Below are positions 45,246 through 58,002 of a DNA stretch of 64,000 nt, one piece after another. Positions within the stretch are counted from its first letter, which is position 1. Every line of letters starts with the position of its first letter. Origin of the DNA: Astragalus membranaceus (taxonomy: Eukaryota > Streptophyta > Magnoliopsida > Fabales > Fabaceae); the NCBI GenBank assembly GCA_039519185.1, contig CM076851.1:98143531-98207530 (forward strand). Reading direction: 5' to 3'. The position numbers were made by a program, and so were the translations under genes. The notes beneath the pieces are model-generated. The model did no database searches. It was not told the DNA's origin and saw nothing but the letters and a program-made list of their open reading frames with translations.

Positions 45246-45585
45246 CAAAATCCTTAAAATTACGCCCTTTACCAATGGACTGCTAGAGCTTTAAGCTTCT
45301 ATGGAGGCTCAGGCACAGAACGTAAATTCAAAGTAGGAATGCGTAAGCGACCAAAGAAGGCTCTGCAAAGTGTATTTAGTCCCAGAGAAAATGAAAAACA
45401 TTAATTCCTAAACGGGTTCTATGATAAAAGCCCGTTAACAAAGTAGTATTCGGCCTAAAAACCCGTTTTACTCATATCATATAACATGCAATAAGAAGAG
45501 AAGAAGAAAGAGAAGGGTAAAATAAAACATTAAATTATTAAACAAGTTTTACAACTAACTAGATTAGGGTTGACTCTATAAGAAT
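45246..45585 (-). mobile_element. Ogre/Tat-like 5' internal sequence
   Basis: Follows the primer site at 45586-45604 on the minus strand; an untranslated leader-type sequence with no gene visible, cut by the Athila-like fragment. Confidence 0.45.
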
Positions 45586-45604
45586 GTCCCCAGTGAAGTC
45601 GCCA
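45586..45604 (-). other. Ogre/Tat-type primer-binding site
   Basis: TGGCGACTTCACTGGGGAC, two bases after the LTR end; it matches the tRNA-Arg-type primer sites of plant Ogre/Tat elements as I know them. Confidence 0.65.
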
Positions 45605-45606
45605 GC

Positions 45607-47265
45607 TATAGCGACCCAAAAATTCGGAAAAGGGTTCCTCGAAGTTCGGAAATGAAGCCGCCACGAAAGTTTAATTTTAAGAGAAAATTAATTTTGGTAA
45701 ATCCCTTTGAATTGGATAAGGGTCTTTGAAACCAGATTTAGGTTCGGGAGTCGGTTATGCATGGGGAAGGTATTAGCACCCCACAACATCCTTCTTAAGG
45801 AAGGTTACCTTCTAATTAGTTGTGTAAAAATAATGTTAATTTTGAAAATATTTATTTTACCCTTTTTATTTTAAATTAAGAAAGAAGAAGAAAAACAAAG
45901 AATTAATTATGGAGGAATTAAAGAAAAGTTTTTATTAGTGCACTTGATAGAGGTGGCCCCCCGCTGCTCCTACGTATCTCCGGGTAGAGAATCAAAGACT
46001 ACGTAGTTCTTGGGTAGAAAAAGTTTGTCTGTTTGTGTTTTTTAATTATTCTTTATGGATGAATTGTTTATTGAGATTTTAGGACTCTTGAACCGTACGG
46101 CTCATTAATCCTAAAATAAAGATTAATTCGACAGCCATCTTAACCACATATTATTATGATTTTTGTTAGATTTGTATATGTGTTTGCTTTTTTTTTTGAG
46201 CTGGAGTTCTTGAGACATTTGAGCCGTACTCCTTACACGCCTAAAGAATATAATCTAACTAGTTGTACAACCAATCTAAATTCCTAATATTTTCAAAGAG
46301 ATTGATTAGTTATATTCTTTTGTTATTACAAGCTTCATCTGCTAATAGGATTAAATATTGTTAGTGGTTGAGGCAAAAAATAAAAATATGATTTTGACTA
46401 AGGTCTTGAGCTTGTACGTAACTATCAAAGTATGGTAAATAAGAAAAAAACAACACATTATTTTGGCTGAAGATCAAGTCATAAAAAAAATGAGACTTTA
46501 TTTTTACGCAACTAATTAGAAGGTAACATTCCTTAGGTAGGTTACAGATTCATGGTGATGGTACATGTGTGTTTGAAGGTAGTGATAAAACTAACAATTA
46601 ATAAAAAGTGAAGTAAAAATAAATAAATTTAAAACTAACCTTATGTGGATAAACACGATGAATGCGGCAACAGAAAACGAAGAAGTTAAGAACGTGGAGT
46701 AGTTTGAGAGGATGAGAATGGCGGCGCCCGTGAAAACGACACCATTTGGAAACGTCCATGAGAGACTGAGATTAAAAAGCCAGCCAATAATTTCTGTTTT
46801 GTTGCTATCCCCCTTTCTAACCCCCGTATAAGACTATGATACTCTCTACATCTTTGCATACACTCTGTTTTTCAAAATTTTATTTAGTGTCTCAACTCTC
46901 TCTCTCTCTCTCTCTTTCTTTTTTCTTTTCAGTCTTTGATCGACTATTTTTCTTATTGTTTTGCTGTTAATTTTGCTCTGCTTTTATAGTGAAGGGTTAG
47001 GTATGGAGACTTGCTGGACAAGTCGACTTGATGGACAAGTCGACTTGCTGAGCAAGCATACTTGCTGGGCTAGAGGTTGATGCTACTAAACATGGGCCCA
47101 ATTAAATGAATTACTAAACATGGGCCCAATTTAACCAAAAGATGTCTAAGCGAACTCGAATAACATTGACACACTCTAATAGGACCCCGAGACTTACAAA
47201 TATGCAAACTAGTAATTAAAATACCGTAGTAATAAAAGGAACGCAGACAAAATTGGGGTATAACA
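45607..47265 (-). repeat. Ogre/Tat-like LTR
   Basis: 1,659 bp on the minus strand, from TGTTATACCCCAATTTTGTC to GGGTCGCTATA. It contains a TCTC microsatellite (46896-46918) and the tandem AAGTCGACTTG phrases at 47020-47060. The same LTR family occurs in plus orientation from 61369. It is flanked by a polypurine tract on one side and a primer site on the other. Confidence 0.85.
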
Positions 47266-47669
47266 GCTGCCCCTCTTTATTTATATTCTACTTGAAAAGG
47301 TGAAGAGTTTTCAAATTTTCTTAGTAGGGATAGAAATAAAGATAAAACAAACGCTAATTTTGTCCGATTAGAAGGAAAGTTGGGGGTTTTGAGAATTAAC
47401 AGATAGTGGTTAACATTTGACGTGTTAACGAAAAAACAATAAAGAAGGATCACTGGTGATCTGAAGGACCGATTGATATGAATGACTTATTAGTCTGAAG
47501 GATCATTGCCTTTAAGTGTTGGAAAAATGATCTGATGGTCTATTTCGGAATCGACGCTTAACGCGTTGATTTGAACCAAACTAAAGGACCGATTGGTTTG
47601 AAGGATCAACGATGTGATCTGGTTCATGGACAAATGTCGACCTGACTTTTGGATCGACATAGTCTGAAT
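47266..47669 (-). mobile_element. Ogre/Tat-like polypurine tract and 3' region
   Basis: AAAGAGGGGCAGC just precedes the LTR on the minus strand. Further in are repeated GATCTGAAGGACCGATTG-like units (47455-47660). This 3' untranslated repeat region continues at 58008-58410 beyond the inserted Tekay element. Confidence 0.65.
47665..47669. repeat. Target-site duplication of Tekay element 2
   Basis: TGAAT, repeated at 58003-58007 after the SINE that sits against the right LTR. Confidence 0.75.
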
Positions 47670-50419
47670 TGTAACACCCCATTCTACCCGGCTATTTATT
47701 ATAGAGATCAGAGTTTCAAAATTCTTTTTGAATGGAATGCTACACGTAAGCTTAATCTAACAACGGTCAAATCGGTGTAAACCTTCGTTACACATTTATA
47801 ATACGCAACACCATTAAATAATTTAGGGTACACGTGACTTCACCAATAAAATCCACACATTGTAATTTAGATGTCTCGCAGCGGAAAATAACACAATCTC
47901 CAAAATACGCCGAACAACAGGCTCATCAAAAATCATTAACTCAAAGCATATAAAATTCAACGACAAATGAATAACATTAAAATCCCTAATCCAACCCCCT
48001 AGGTGTCACGTATCAGAGCAGACCGACTCGGGAGTGAAAGGAGTAAGCCTTCACTCAGGACTACCTGTGGTAAACAACAACAGAAGGGTGAGTCTCAACT
48101 ACATAATAAAGACTATAATAAGAAGTATATTCCATCATAGCAGCACACTCACACAGTCACACAGTAGCATAGTCCATACAATCACCAACTAGCATGCTTA
48201 TCATGAGGATGTATGCAATACAGTTATGCATGTGGTACCATTTTCCCAGACCGCAGCCTTATCATCATAATATCAACTCAGACCGCAGCCTTATCATTTC
48301 AATTTAGAACTCAGACCGCAGCCTCATTATCATAATTAACAACTCAGACCGCAGCCTTATGTATGCATGAGACTCCATGACAAAACCACAATCATAATTA
48401 TTAACAACACGGTCCATGTATCCTATATCACATCTTTAATTAATCTTAGTTTTAGCCCCCATGGCCTCATCATCAACCAACTCATTATTTTCTCCTCACA
48501 ATCACGTCCCTAGGACTAGGATAACACTTAGGGACCAATCTGTCACCATTAGATCCGAAACCCAAACACAGGGCATGGGCGCCCCACTTGGCACCCTGGG
48601 CGGCCACACTTGGCGCCCCACACAACACCCAAACGCACAAATATAGTAGGCCACCTTAAAAATTGAAACCGCTCTAGCCAAAATGTTCAAAATGGGATTT
48701 GGTCACGTGAATACAGAATTTGGCTAGGGAAAATATGTTCAGAACTCACAGCTCACCCTAGGCATCACAAACATAGTCAAAACAACGCTCTCTAGGACAA
48801 TTTCAAAACCACAAGTGAAAATCTGGAAATTCTTTAGCCAAAGTGCTTAAAATATGATTTGGTCAGGTGAATGCAAAGTTTGGCTCGGTAAAATATGCTC
48901 AGAACATGATGTGTGCACAAGGCACCCCTTAAACAAGCCAAAATGATGCCCAATAGGACAATTTCAAAACCACAAGTGAAAATCTGGAAATTCTTTAGCC
49001 AAAGTACTTAAAATGTGATTTGGTCAGGTGAATACAAAGTTTGGCTCGGTAAAATATGCTCAGAACATGATGTGTGCACAAGGCACCCCCTAAACAAGCC
49101 AAAATGATGCCCAATAGGACAATTTCAAAACCACAAGTGCAAATCTGGAAATTCTTTAGCCAAAGTGCTTAAAATATGATTTGGTCAGGTGAATGCAAAG
49201 TTTGGCTCGGTAAAATATGCTCAGAACATGATGTGTGCACAAGGCACCCCCTAAACAAGCCAAAATGATGCCCAATAGGACAATTTCAAAACCACAAGTG
49301 CAAATCTGGAAATTCTTTAGCCAAAGTACTTAAAATGTGATTTGGTCAGGTGAATGCAAAGTTTGGCTCGGTAAAATATGTTTAGAAACTGAGTTTACCC
49401 AAAAACATGATTTATGCGCCTTGCCTAAGCATAGGCAGCAACCTGGCGCCACCCCAGGCGCCACAGGCAGCAACATAGGCGCCCTGCCCAGAACACACAC
49501 ACGCCCAGCAACAGAAAACAGCGCCCAGGGTGCCAAGTTCCCCCCCCCCCCCAGCAACTCGCGCCCAGGCGCCCCCAACACAACCAAAACACCAAAATTC
49601 TTAATTACTTTTCCAAACCCAATTACCACAACAATTACAAAACTCATTATGCTCAGTCCAACGACATTCAATTTCACAAATATATATTAAGAACACATCA
49701 AGGCACAAAATCAACACTTGAAATCTAACATCAACATAGGGAAAATCGAATTAATCACCAATTATCAATTTCAACTAACTTAAACAAATCTAACAATTAA
49801 CAAGTAAGGTCAAGTGAGATCCTATGGTTTACATACAACCTATTATACTCTCTATTATAGAGTGAGACTCCCCTAACCTTGATTATGACGAGCTAGAGCC
49901 TTTCCCACCGAAGCACCGACAAATCACCGCAACAAGGAAGCTCCTCCTTTTCTCACGATCACGCCCTTTCTCTCTTTCCCTTGGACCATTGCGAATTGAT
50001 CAAAATAGAAAGGGTTAGGGAAATTCGAAACCTAAGCACTTGATAGAGAAAGGAAATCGAATCATAGAAGATTAGGAACCCTTACCTAGGATCAAGATGC
50101 ACAAACCCTAACTCCAAGCTTGAAGTCGCCTCCTTCCTTCCCTTCTCCTCTCCTTCGATTTTCTTTTCTCACTTCTCCTCTCCTTCGACTCACTTGCTCA
50201 CTTTTGGCACAATTGGGGCGCAACCTAGACCCTAGCGCCTAAGGAGCGCCTAAGCCAACGGGCTTGGGCTTCTTGGGCCGTTACTTGCAATTCCGGTATT
50301 ACCAACGCCATCCCCTTCAATTAAATAAAAATACTACATTATCATATAATAAAATAAAATAGTGCAACACTTTAAATAATTTAATCAATTACTTAATTAA
50401 ATTATTTTAGGGTGTTACA
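47670..50419 (-). repeat. 3' LTR of Tekay element 2
   Basis: 2,750 bp. Includes four CAGACCGCAGCC phrases (48249-48358), the 161-bp tandem array (48660-49390), many GGCGCC palindromes (48575-48620, 49440-49575) and a C-run near 49541. Confidence 0.93.
48660..49390. repeat. 161-bp tandem array in 3' LTR
   Basis: GGACAATTTCAAAACCACAA recurs at 48795, 48956, 49117 and 49278, a constant 161-bp spacing, with degenerate end copies. Confidence 0.95.
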
Positions 50420-50433
50420 ACTCTCCCCCACTT
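50420..50433 (-). other. Polypurine tract of Tekay element 2
   Basis: AAGTGGGGGAGAGT on the minus strand directly before the 3' LTR. Confidence 0.85.
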
Positions 50434-53400
50434 AGGAAATTTCGTCCTCGAAATTCATACCTGAGTCAAAAAGCTCTGGATAGGACTCCCGCATCCTACT
50501 CTCCAGCTCCCAAGTCATGCTCTCGCCAGAAGCGCCTAACCACACCACCTTTACTAAAGCAATGCTTTTCCCTCTCAGCACCTTCACTTCTCTATCCTCA
50601 ATCCTCACTGGCATAGTCTCCACAGTGAGATTATCTCGCACCTCAATATCATCCATATGGATCACATGAGACGGGTCCGGAATGTACTTCCGAAGTTGCG
50701 ACACGTGAAATACGTCGTGCAAGTTCGAAAGGTTAGGTGGTAAGGCCACCCTATAAGCAACCTTTCCGACCCTCTCAGTGATCTGGTACGGTCCAATAAA
50801 TCTAGGAGTCAACTTCTTTGCTTTAAGTGCACGCCCAACACCAGCCATAGGCGTGACCCTTAAGAAAACATGCTCACCAGCCTGAAATTCCAAATCTTTC
50901 CTCCTTCTATCATGGTAACTCTTTTGCCGACTTTGAGACTCTTTCATTTTCTCCTGATCATTTTTATCTTCTCTGTAGTCTCTCTCACCAATTCAGGTCC
51001 AAGAACAACACTTTCGCCAGATTCATGCCAACACAAAGGAGTTCTACACCTCCGCCCATACAGTGCCTCATAAGGAGCCATCCCTATACTCGAATGGTAG
51101 CTGTTGTTGTAAGTGAACTCAATCAACGAAAGGTGTGTATCCCACGCACCTCCCTGCTCTAAAACACACGATCTCAATAAGTCCTCCAATGACTGAATGG
51201 TTCTCTCTGTCTGCCCATCAGTCTGAGGATGGTAGGCTGAACTCAACCTCAATCTGGACCCCAATGCCTCTTGCAAGCTCCCCCAAAACTCCGAAGTAAA
51301 CCTCGGATCTCTGTCAGATACAATACTCTTCGGGACACCATGCAACTTCACAATCACCTTAATATATATCTCGGCCAATCTCGCTACCGGATACGTGATG
51401 TTGATAGGAAGGAAGTGAGCAGACTTCGTCAACCTATCCACGATCACCCAAATAGAATCAAATCCCCGAACGGTTCTCGGTAACCCAGTCACAAAATCCA
51501 TGGAAATGCTATCCCATTTCCATTCCGGAACATCTAAAGGTTGCATCAACCCCGCAGGCTTCTGGTGCTCAACCTTTGACTTCTGGCAAGTCAAACAGGC
51601 ATACACAAACTGTGCTACATCTTTCTTCATACCAGGCCACCAGAATAATTTCTTCAAGTCATGATACATCTTTGTAGCCCCTGGATGAATACTCAGCTTG
51701 CTCCTATGACTCTCCTCAAGGATCATCTTTTTCATCTCAGCATCATCGGGAACGCAGACCCTGTCTCTAAATCTCAACACACCCTGGGAATCCAACCTGA
51801 AATCCCCATCCACATTCTGATCACCCGCAACTAACAAGTCAACCAGCTTCATCCAACTTCTGTGCGTCTCTGATACTAACCAAGAAGTCATTGCCAATCC
51901 TCAGCATACCCAGCCTAACACTTCGCGGTGTTACTTCACAAACCAGACTCATATCACGAAATTGCTCAATCAACTCCAACTCTCTTACCATCATTGCTGA
52001 CATATGCAAAGTCTTTCGACTTAAAGCATCAGCCACGACATTAGCTTTGCCGGGGTGATAGTTTAAGCCAAAATCATAGTCTTTCAGCAACTCTAACCAA
52101 CGCCTCTGCCTCATATTCAGCTCCTTCTGATCAAACAAGTATTTCAAACTCTTGTGGTCGCTGAATACCTCGAATCTAGTGCCATACAAATAGTGCCTCC
52201 AAATTTTTAGCGCAAACACAATAGCAGCCAATTCCAAATCATGAGTAGGATAGTTCTTCTCATGAGTCCGCAACTGTCTGGACGCATAAGCGACTACCTT
52301 CCCATCCTGCATCAATACGCCCCCTAAGCCCATTCTGGAAGCATCACAATATACCACAAACGGTTGATCCGGCACGGGCAACACTAACACCGGAGATGTT
52401 GTCAATCTTTTCTTCAACTCTTGGAAACTCTCTTCACACTTAGCATCCCAAACAAAAACTCTCCCTTTACACGTCAATTGAGTCAACGGAAGGGCTAGCT
52501 TTGAGAAACCCTCAATGAACCTCCTGTAGTAACCGGCCAACCCCAAGAAACTCCTGATCTCAGTCGCAGACTTCGGGCTCTCCCATTGTAACACTGCATC
52601 AACCTTAGCTGGGTCTACAGCTATGCCATCACTAGAAATTATGTGACCCAAAAAGCTTACCTCACGCAGCCAGAACTCGCATTTGGACAACTTAGCATAA
52701 AGCTTCTTCTCTTTCAATACCTCGAGCACCAATCTTAAGTGCTCTGCATGCTCCTCTTCAGACTTGGAGTACACCAGAATATCATCTATAAAAACTACCA
52801 CAAACCGATCCAAGTAACTATGGAAGATACGGTTCATGTACTCCATAAACACCCCTGGTGCATTGGTGACACCAAACGGCATCACAGAGTATTCATAATG
52901 TCCATATCTCGTTCGAAACGCTGTCTTCTGGACGTCTTCATCTTTTACTTTAATCTGGTGATACCCTGACCTCAAATCAATTTTACTAAAAACTTTAGCA
53001 CCCACCAGCTGGTCCATCAGATCATCAATTCTCGGAAGAGGGTACTTATTTTTGATAGTCACTTTGTTCAACTGTCTATAATCCACACACAGGCGCATAC
53101 TCCCATCTTTCTTCTTTACTAATAAAACCGGAGCTCCCATGGTGACACACTAGGCCTCACAAATTTCTTTTCAAGTAACTCTTCCAACTGCTTCTTCAAT
53201 TCAGATAACTCAGAAGCTGACATTCGGTACGGAGCCATGGACACAGGCCTAGTACCAGGCACAAGGTCAATCCCAAACTCTACTTCCCTCTCGGGTGGCA
53301 CACTAGGAATCTCATCAGGGAACACTTCAGGGAATTCACACACCACCTGCAATCCTTCAACCATAGCTTGGTTTTCAGCAGACATAGACGCCATCAAAGC

Positions 53401-54812
53401 AAATAGTTGACCACCATCTTTCATTACCTTATGCAGCTGATCCCCAGACAACAAAACAGACTCTCCCTCCTCAGGAGGAAGGAAACTCACAGACTTGCTG
53501 AAACAGTTGATGTGCACATGGTTATCCACTAACCAGTCCATCCCAAGAATAACATCCAACCCTCCCAAAGGCAAACATATAAGGTCAACCAGAAAATCTC
53601 TGCCGAATACTGACAGAGGACACTTAGCACACAATAGAGAAGTAGTCACCGAACCCTTAGCCGGAGTGTCGATAACCATTTCCCTTTTCATATCAGACAA
53701 TACTAGGTTTAACTTTTCAGCACAAACAGCAGCAATAAAAGAATGCGTAGCACCAGTATCAACTATAGCAACTAAAGGGGAACCATAAATAAAACAAGTA
53801 CCTCGAATCTCATTGGGCCCCTCTGAGCCTGCTAGCGCGAAAACTCTTCCATTGGATTTCTCTTTCTTCGGTTTGGTGCATTTAGAACTGAAGTGACCAG
53901 CTTCACCACAATTGAAACACACTGATTCCTTACGATCACAGTTAGACGCCATATGACCTTTCTTCCCACAACGGTAACACATTACCTCAGTCTTGCAGTC
54001 GAAACTTTTGTGACCCGGCTTGCCACAGGTGTAACACACTATATCAGCGGGAGCACCTCCCCCACTAGGCTTCTTACCCTCAGAAAATTTCTTACCAGCA
54101 CCTGCCTTCCACTTATTTTTACCTCCAGACACATCATATGGTTTGCCCCTAAACTGAGTATTCCTCTTTTCTTTCCCAATCTTGTAGGCAGCAGAACTGT
54201 CCTCTTCATAAATTCTACTCTTGTCAACTAATCTAGCAAAATCTCGTATATCATGATACCCAATTGCCTTCTTAATGTCAGGTCGCAGGCCACTTTCAAA
54301 TTTCACACATTTAGAGAATTCTGAATCAGCATCATTGGCGTAGTAAGGACAAAATTGGGCCAGCTCTTCAAACTTGGCTGCATACTCAGCCACAGTCTTA
54401 TTTCCCTGTTTCAGTTCTAAGAATTCTACCTCTTTCTTGGCCGAACGTCTTCAGGGTAATACTTTCTTTTAAACTCTCTTGTGAAGACCTCCCAAGTAAC
54501 CTCTTCACCAGCAGTGTTCAACCTATGCAGCATCCCTAACCACCACTTGTCAGCCTCTTCCGCCAGCATGTGCGTCCCAAACTTCACTTGCTGGGCAGCA
54601 GTGCAATCCATAACACGGAATATCCGCTCTATCTCATTCAGCCACGACAAGGCTCCATCGGGATCATACCGACCCTTGAAGGTGGGTGGGTTTTCCCTCT
54701 GAAACGTTGCCAGGTTACGGGCATTCATATCAGCAGCATTGTGTTGATTTCCAATAGCTTGGGCTATGGCCTGCAGAGCAGCAGCCAAAGCAGCATCATC
54801 CCTTCTAGCCAT
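50432..54812 (-). pseudogene. Frameshifted Gag-Pol of Tekay element 2
   Basis: Five consecutive open segments in changing frames: 54812-54426 (Gag, MARRDDAALAAALQAIAQA), 54393-53119 (Gag end; three CCHC knuckles CYTCGKPGHKSFDC, CYRCGKKGHMASNC, CFNCGEAGHFSSKC; protease VDTGATHSF), 53140-51839 (reverse transcriptase with FIDDILVYS, RNase H YCDAS), 51897-50944 (integrase zinc region and catalytic core with SDRDPRF and QTDGQTERT) and 50947-50432 (FIGPYQITERVG and chromodomain-like end TWELESRMRESYPELF). Three breaks behave like single-base losses and one like a one-base gain or two-base loss. All domains are present; as it stands no full polyprotein can be made. Sequencing error in homopolymers is a real alternative. 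Confidence 0.92.
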
Positions 54813-54919
54813 ATCAACCTAGCACTGCAGCAGAAACGACAATTTAGAACTAAAACAAAACACCTAATTGTCATACACAATATGAGACAGACACACTTGG
54901 TCGGACAGACCGAACTTTT

Positions 54920-54931
54920 GCTCTGATACCA
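54920..54931 (-). other. Primer-binding site of Tekay element 2
   Basis: TGGTATCAGAGC on the minus strand, four bases after the 5' LTR end; initiator tRNA-Met type. Confidence 0.92.
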
Positions 54932-54935
54932 CTAA

Positions 54936-57840
54936 TGTAACACCCCATTCTACCCGGCTATTTATTATAGAGATCAGAGTTTCAAAATTCTTTTTGAATG
55001 GAATGCTACACGTAAGCTTAATCTAACAGCGGTCAAATCGGTGTAAACCTTCGTTACACATTTATAATACGCAACACCATTAAATAATTTAGGGTACACG
55101 TGACTTCACCAATAAAATCCACACATTGTAATTTAGATGTCTCGCAGCGGAAAATAACACAATCTCCAAAATACGCCGAACAACAGGCTCATCAAAAATC
55201 ATTAACTCAAAGCATATAAAATTCAACGACAAATGAATAACATTAAAATCCCTAATCCAACCCCCTAGGTGTCACGTATCAGAGCAGACCGACTCGGGAG
55301 TGAAAGGAGTAAGCCTTCACTCAGGACTACCTGTGGTAAACAACAACAGAAGGGTGAGTCTCAACTACATAATAAAGACTATAATAAGAAGTATATTCCA
55401 TCATAGCAGCACACTCACACAGTCACACAGTAGCATAGTCCATACAATCACCAACTAGCATGCTTATCATGAGGATGTATGCAATACAGTTATGCATGTG
55501 GTACCATTTTCCCAGACCGCAGCCTTATCATCATAATATCAACTCAGACCGCAGCCTTATCATTTCAATTTAGAACTCAGACCGCAGCCTCATTATCATA
55601 ATTAACAACTCAGACCGCAGCCTTATGTATGCATGAGACTCCATGACAAAACCACAATCATAATTATTAACAACACGGTCCATGTATCCTATATCACATC
55701 TTTAATTAATCTTAGTTTTAGCCCCCATGGCCTCATCATCAACCAACTCATTATTTTCTCCTCACAATCACGTCCCTAGGACTAGGATAACACTTAGGGA
55801 CCAATCTGTCACCATTAGATCCGAAACCCAAACACAGGGCATGGGCGCCCCACTTGGCACCCTGGGCGGCCACACTTGGCGCCCCACACAACACCCAAAC
55901 GCACAAATATAGTAGGCCACCTTAAAAATTGAAACCGCTCTAGCCAAAATGTTCAAAATGGGATTTGGTCACGTGAATACAGAATTTGGCTAGGGAAAAT
56001 ATGTTCAGAACTCACAGCTCACCCCTAGGCATCACAAACATAGTCAAAACAACGCTCTCTAGGACAATTTCAAAACCACAAGTGCAAATCTGGAAATTCT
56101 TTAGCCAAAGTGCTTAAAATATGATTTGGTCTGGTGAATGCAAAGTTTGGCTCGGTAAAATATGCTCAGAACATGATGTGTGCACAAGGCACCCCTTAAA
56201 CAAGCCAAAATGATGCCCAATAGGACAATTTCAAAACCACAAGTGCAAATCTGGAAATTCTTTAGCCAAAGTACTTAAAATGTGATTTGGTCAGGTGAAT
56301 GCAAAGTTTGGCTCGGTAAAATATGCTCAGAACATGATGTGTGCACAAGGCACCCCTTAAACAAGCCAAAATGATGCCCAATAGGACAATTTCAAAACCA
56401 CAAGTGCAAATCTGGAAATTCTTTAGCCAAAGTACTTAAAATGTGATTTGGTCAGGTGAATACAAAGTTTGGCTCGGTAAAATATGCTCAGAACATGATG
56501 TGTGCACAAGGCCCCCTAAACAAGCCAAAATGATGCCCAATAGGACAATTTCAAAACCACAAGTGCAAATCTGGAAATTCTTTAGCCAAAGTGCTTAAAA
56601 TATGATTTGGTCAGGTGAATGCAAAGTTTGGCTCGGTAAAATATGCTCAGAACATGATGTGTGCACAAGGCCCCCTAAACAAGCCAAAATGATGCCCAAT
56701 AGGACAATTTCAAAACCACAAGTGCAAATCTGGAAATTCTTTAGCCAAAGTACTTAAAATGTGATTTGGTCAGGTGAATGCAAAGTTTGGCTCGGTAAAA
56801 TATGTTTAGAAACTGAGTTTACCCAAAAACATGATTTATGCGCCTTGCCTAAGCATAGGCAGCAACCTGGCGCCACCCCAGGCGCCACAGGAGCAACATA
56901 GGCGCCCTGCCCAGAACACACACACGCCCAGCAACAGAAAACAGCGCCCAGGGTGCCAAGTTCCCCCCCCCCCAGCAACTAGCGCCCAGGCGCCCCCAAC
57001 ACAACCAAAACACCAAAATTCTTAATTACTTTTCCAAACCAATTACCACAACAATTACAAAACTCATTATGCTCAGTCCAACGACATTCAATTTCACAAA
57101 TATATATTAAGAACACATCAAGGCACAAAATCAACACTTGAAATCTAACATCAACATAGGGAAAATCGAATTAATCACCAATTATCAATTTCAACTAACT
57201 TAAACAAATCTAACAATTAACAAGTAAGGTCAAGTGAGATCCTATGGTTTACATACAACCTATTATACTCTCTATTATAGAGTGAGACTCCCCTAACCTT
57301 GATTATGACGAGCTAGAGCCTTTCCCACCGAAGCACCGACAAATCACCGCAACAAGGAAGCTCCTCCTTTTCTCACGATCACGCCCTTTCTCTCTTTCCC
57401 TTGGACCATTGCGAATTGATCAAAATAGAAAGGGTTAGGGAAATTCGAAACCTAAGCACTTGATAGAGAAAGGAAATCGAATCATAGAAGATTAGGAACC
57501 CTTACCTAGGATCAAGATGCACAAACCCTAACTCCAAGCTTGAAGTCGCCTCCTTCCTTCCCTTCTCCTCTCCTTCGATTTTCTTTTCTCACTTCTCCTC
57601 TCCTTCGACTCACTTGCTCACTTTTGGCACAATTGGGGCGCAACCTAGACCCCTAGCGCCTAAGGAGCGCCTAAGCCAACGGGCTTGGGCTTCTTGGGCC
57701 GTTACTTGCAATTCCGGTATTACCAACGCCATCCCCTTCAATTAAATAAAAATACTACATTATCATATAATAAAATAAAATAGTGCAACACTTTAAATAA
57801 TTTAATCAATTACTTAATTAAATTATTTTAGGGTGTTACA
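54936..57840 (-). repeat. 5' LTR of Tekay element 2
   Basis: 2,905 bp, 155 bp longer than its partner because of an extra copy in the tandem array (55920-56790). Otherwise nearly identical to 47670-50419. Confidence 0.93.
55920..56790. repeat. 161-bp tandem array in 5' LTR, one extra copy
   Basis: GGACAATTTCAAAACCACAA recurs at 56062, 56223, 56384, 56543 and 56702: spacing 161, 161, 159, 159. The two shorter units lack 2 bp in the CACCCC segment. Confidence 0.95.
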
Positions 57841-57995
57841 ACGCGCTCAATTGGTAGTGGGAAGGGGGTTTAACTTGCACTTATGCCTCAGGTGCAAGGT
57901 TCGATTCCCACGGAAGGCAAAAAACTCTACAAGAGGGGTAGAGAAGACCGTGAGGTAACAGTGGGACCGGGGTGGCCGCTGCGGTGGACCTGGGC
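57841..57995 (+). mobile_element. tRNA-derived SINE
   Basis: Starts ACGCGCTCAATTGGTAGTGG (RNA polymerase III A box), then GGTTCGATTCCC (B box) about 40 bp later, and a non-tRNA tail GACCGGGGTGGCCGCTGCGG. TGTTACA at 57834-57840 and 57996-58002 is its target duplication. It lies exactly at the outer edge of the right LTR; no anticodon stem or acceptor pairing fits a functional tRNA. Confidence 0.8.
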
Positions 57996-58002
57996 TGTTA
58001 CA

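Larger units (their letters stand above)
47670..57840 (-). mobile_element. Tekay-like Ty3/gypsy retrotransposon 2
   Basis: 10.2-kb complete structure on the minus strand: 5' LTR 57840-54936, primer site 54931-54920 (TGGTATCAGAGC), gag-pol 54812-50432, polypurine tract 50433-50420, 3' LTR 50419-47670. LTR ends are TGTAACACCC and GGGTGTTACA (as read on plus). The LTRs are nearly identical apart from repeat copy number, so the insertion is fairly young, yet gag-pol has four frame breaks. Inserted in the 3' region of an Ogre/Tat-like element. Confidence 0.93.

Noticed and set aside
48461..48690. 61-62 codon frames, repeated at 55727-55956
   Set aside because: LTR sequence of Tekay element 2; no protein features.
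48660..49390. Regular repeats as a CRISPR-like array
   Set aside because: The whole 161-bp unit repeats without unique spacers, in a plant LTR.
57841..57995. Possible tRNA gene (A and B boxes)
   Set aside because: Box spacing is tRNA-like but no acceptor stem or anticodon arm pairs, and flanking TGTTACA duplications and a long tail indicate a SINE.
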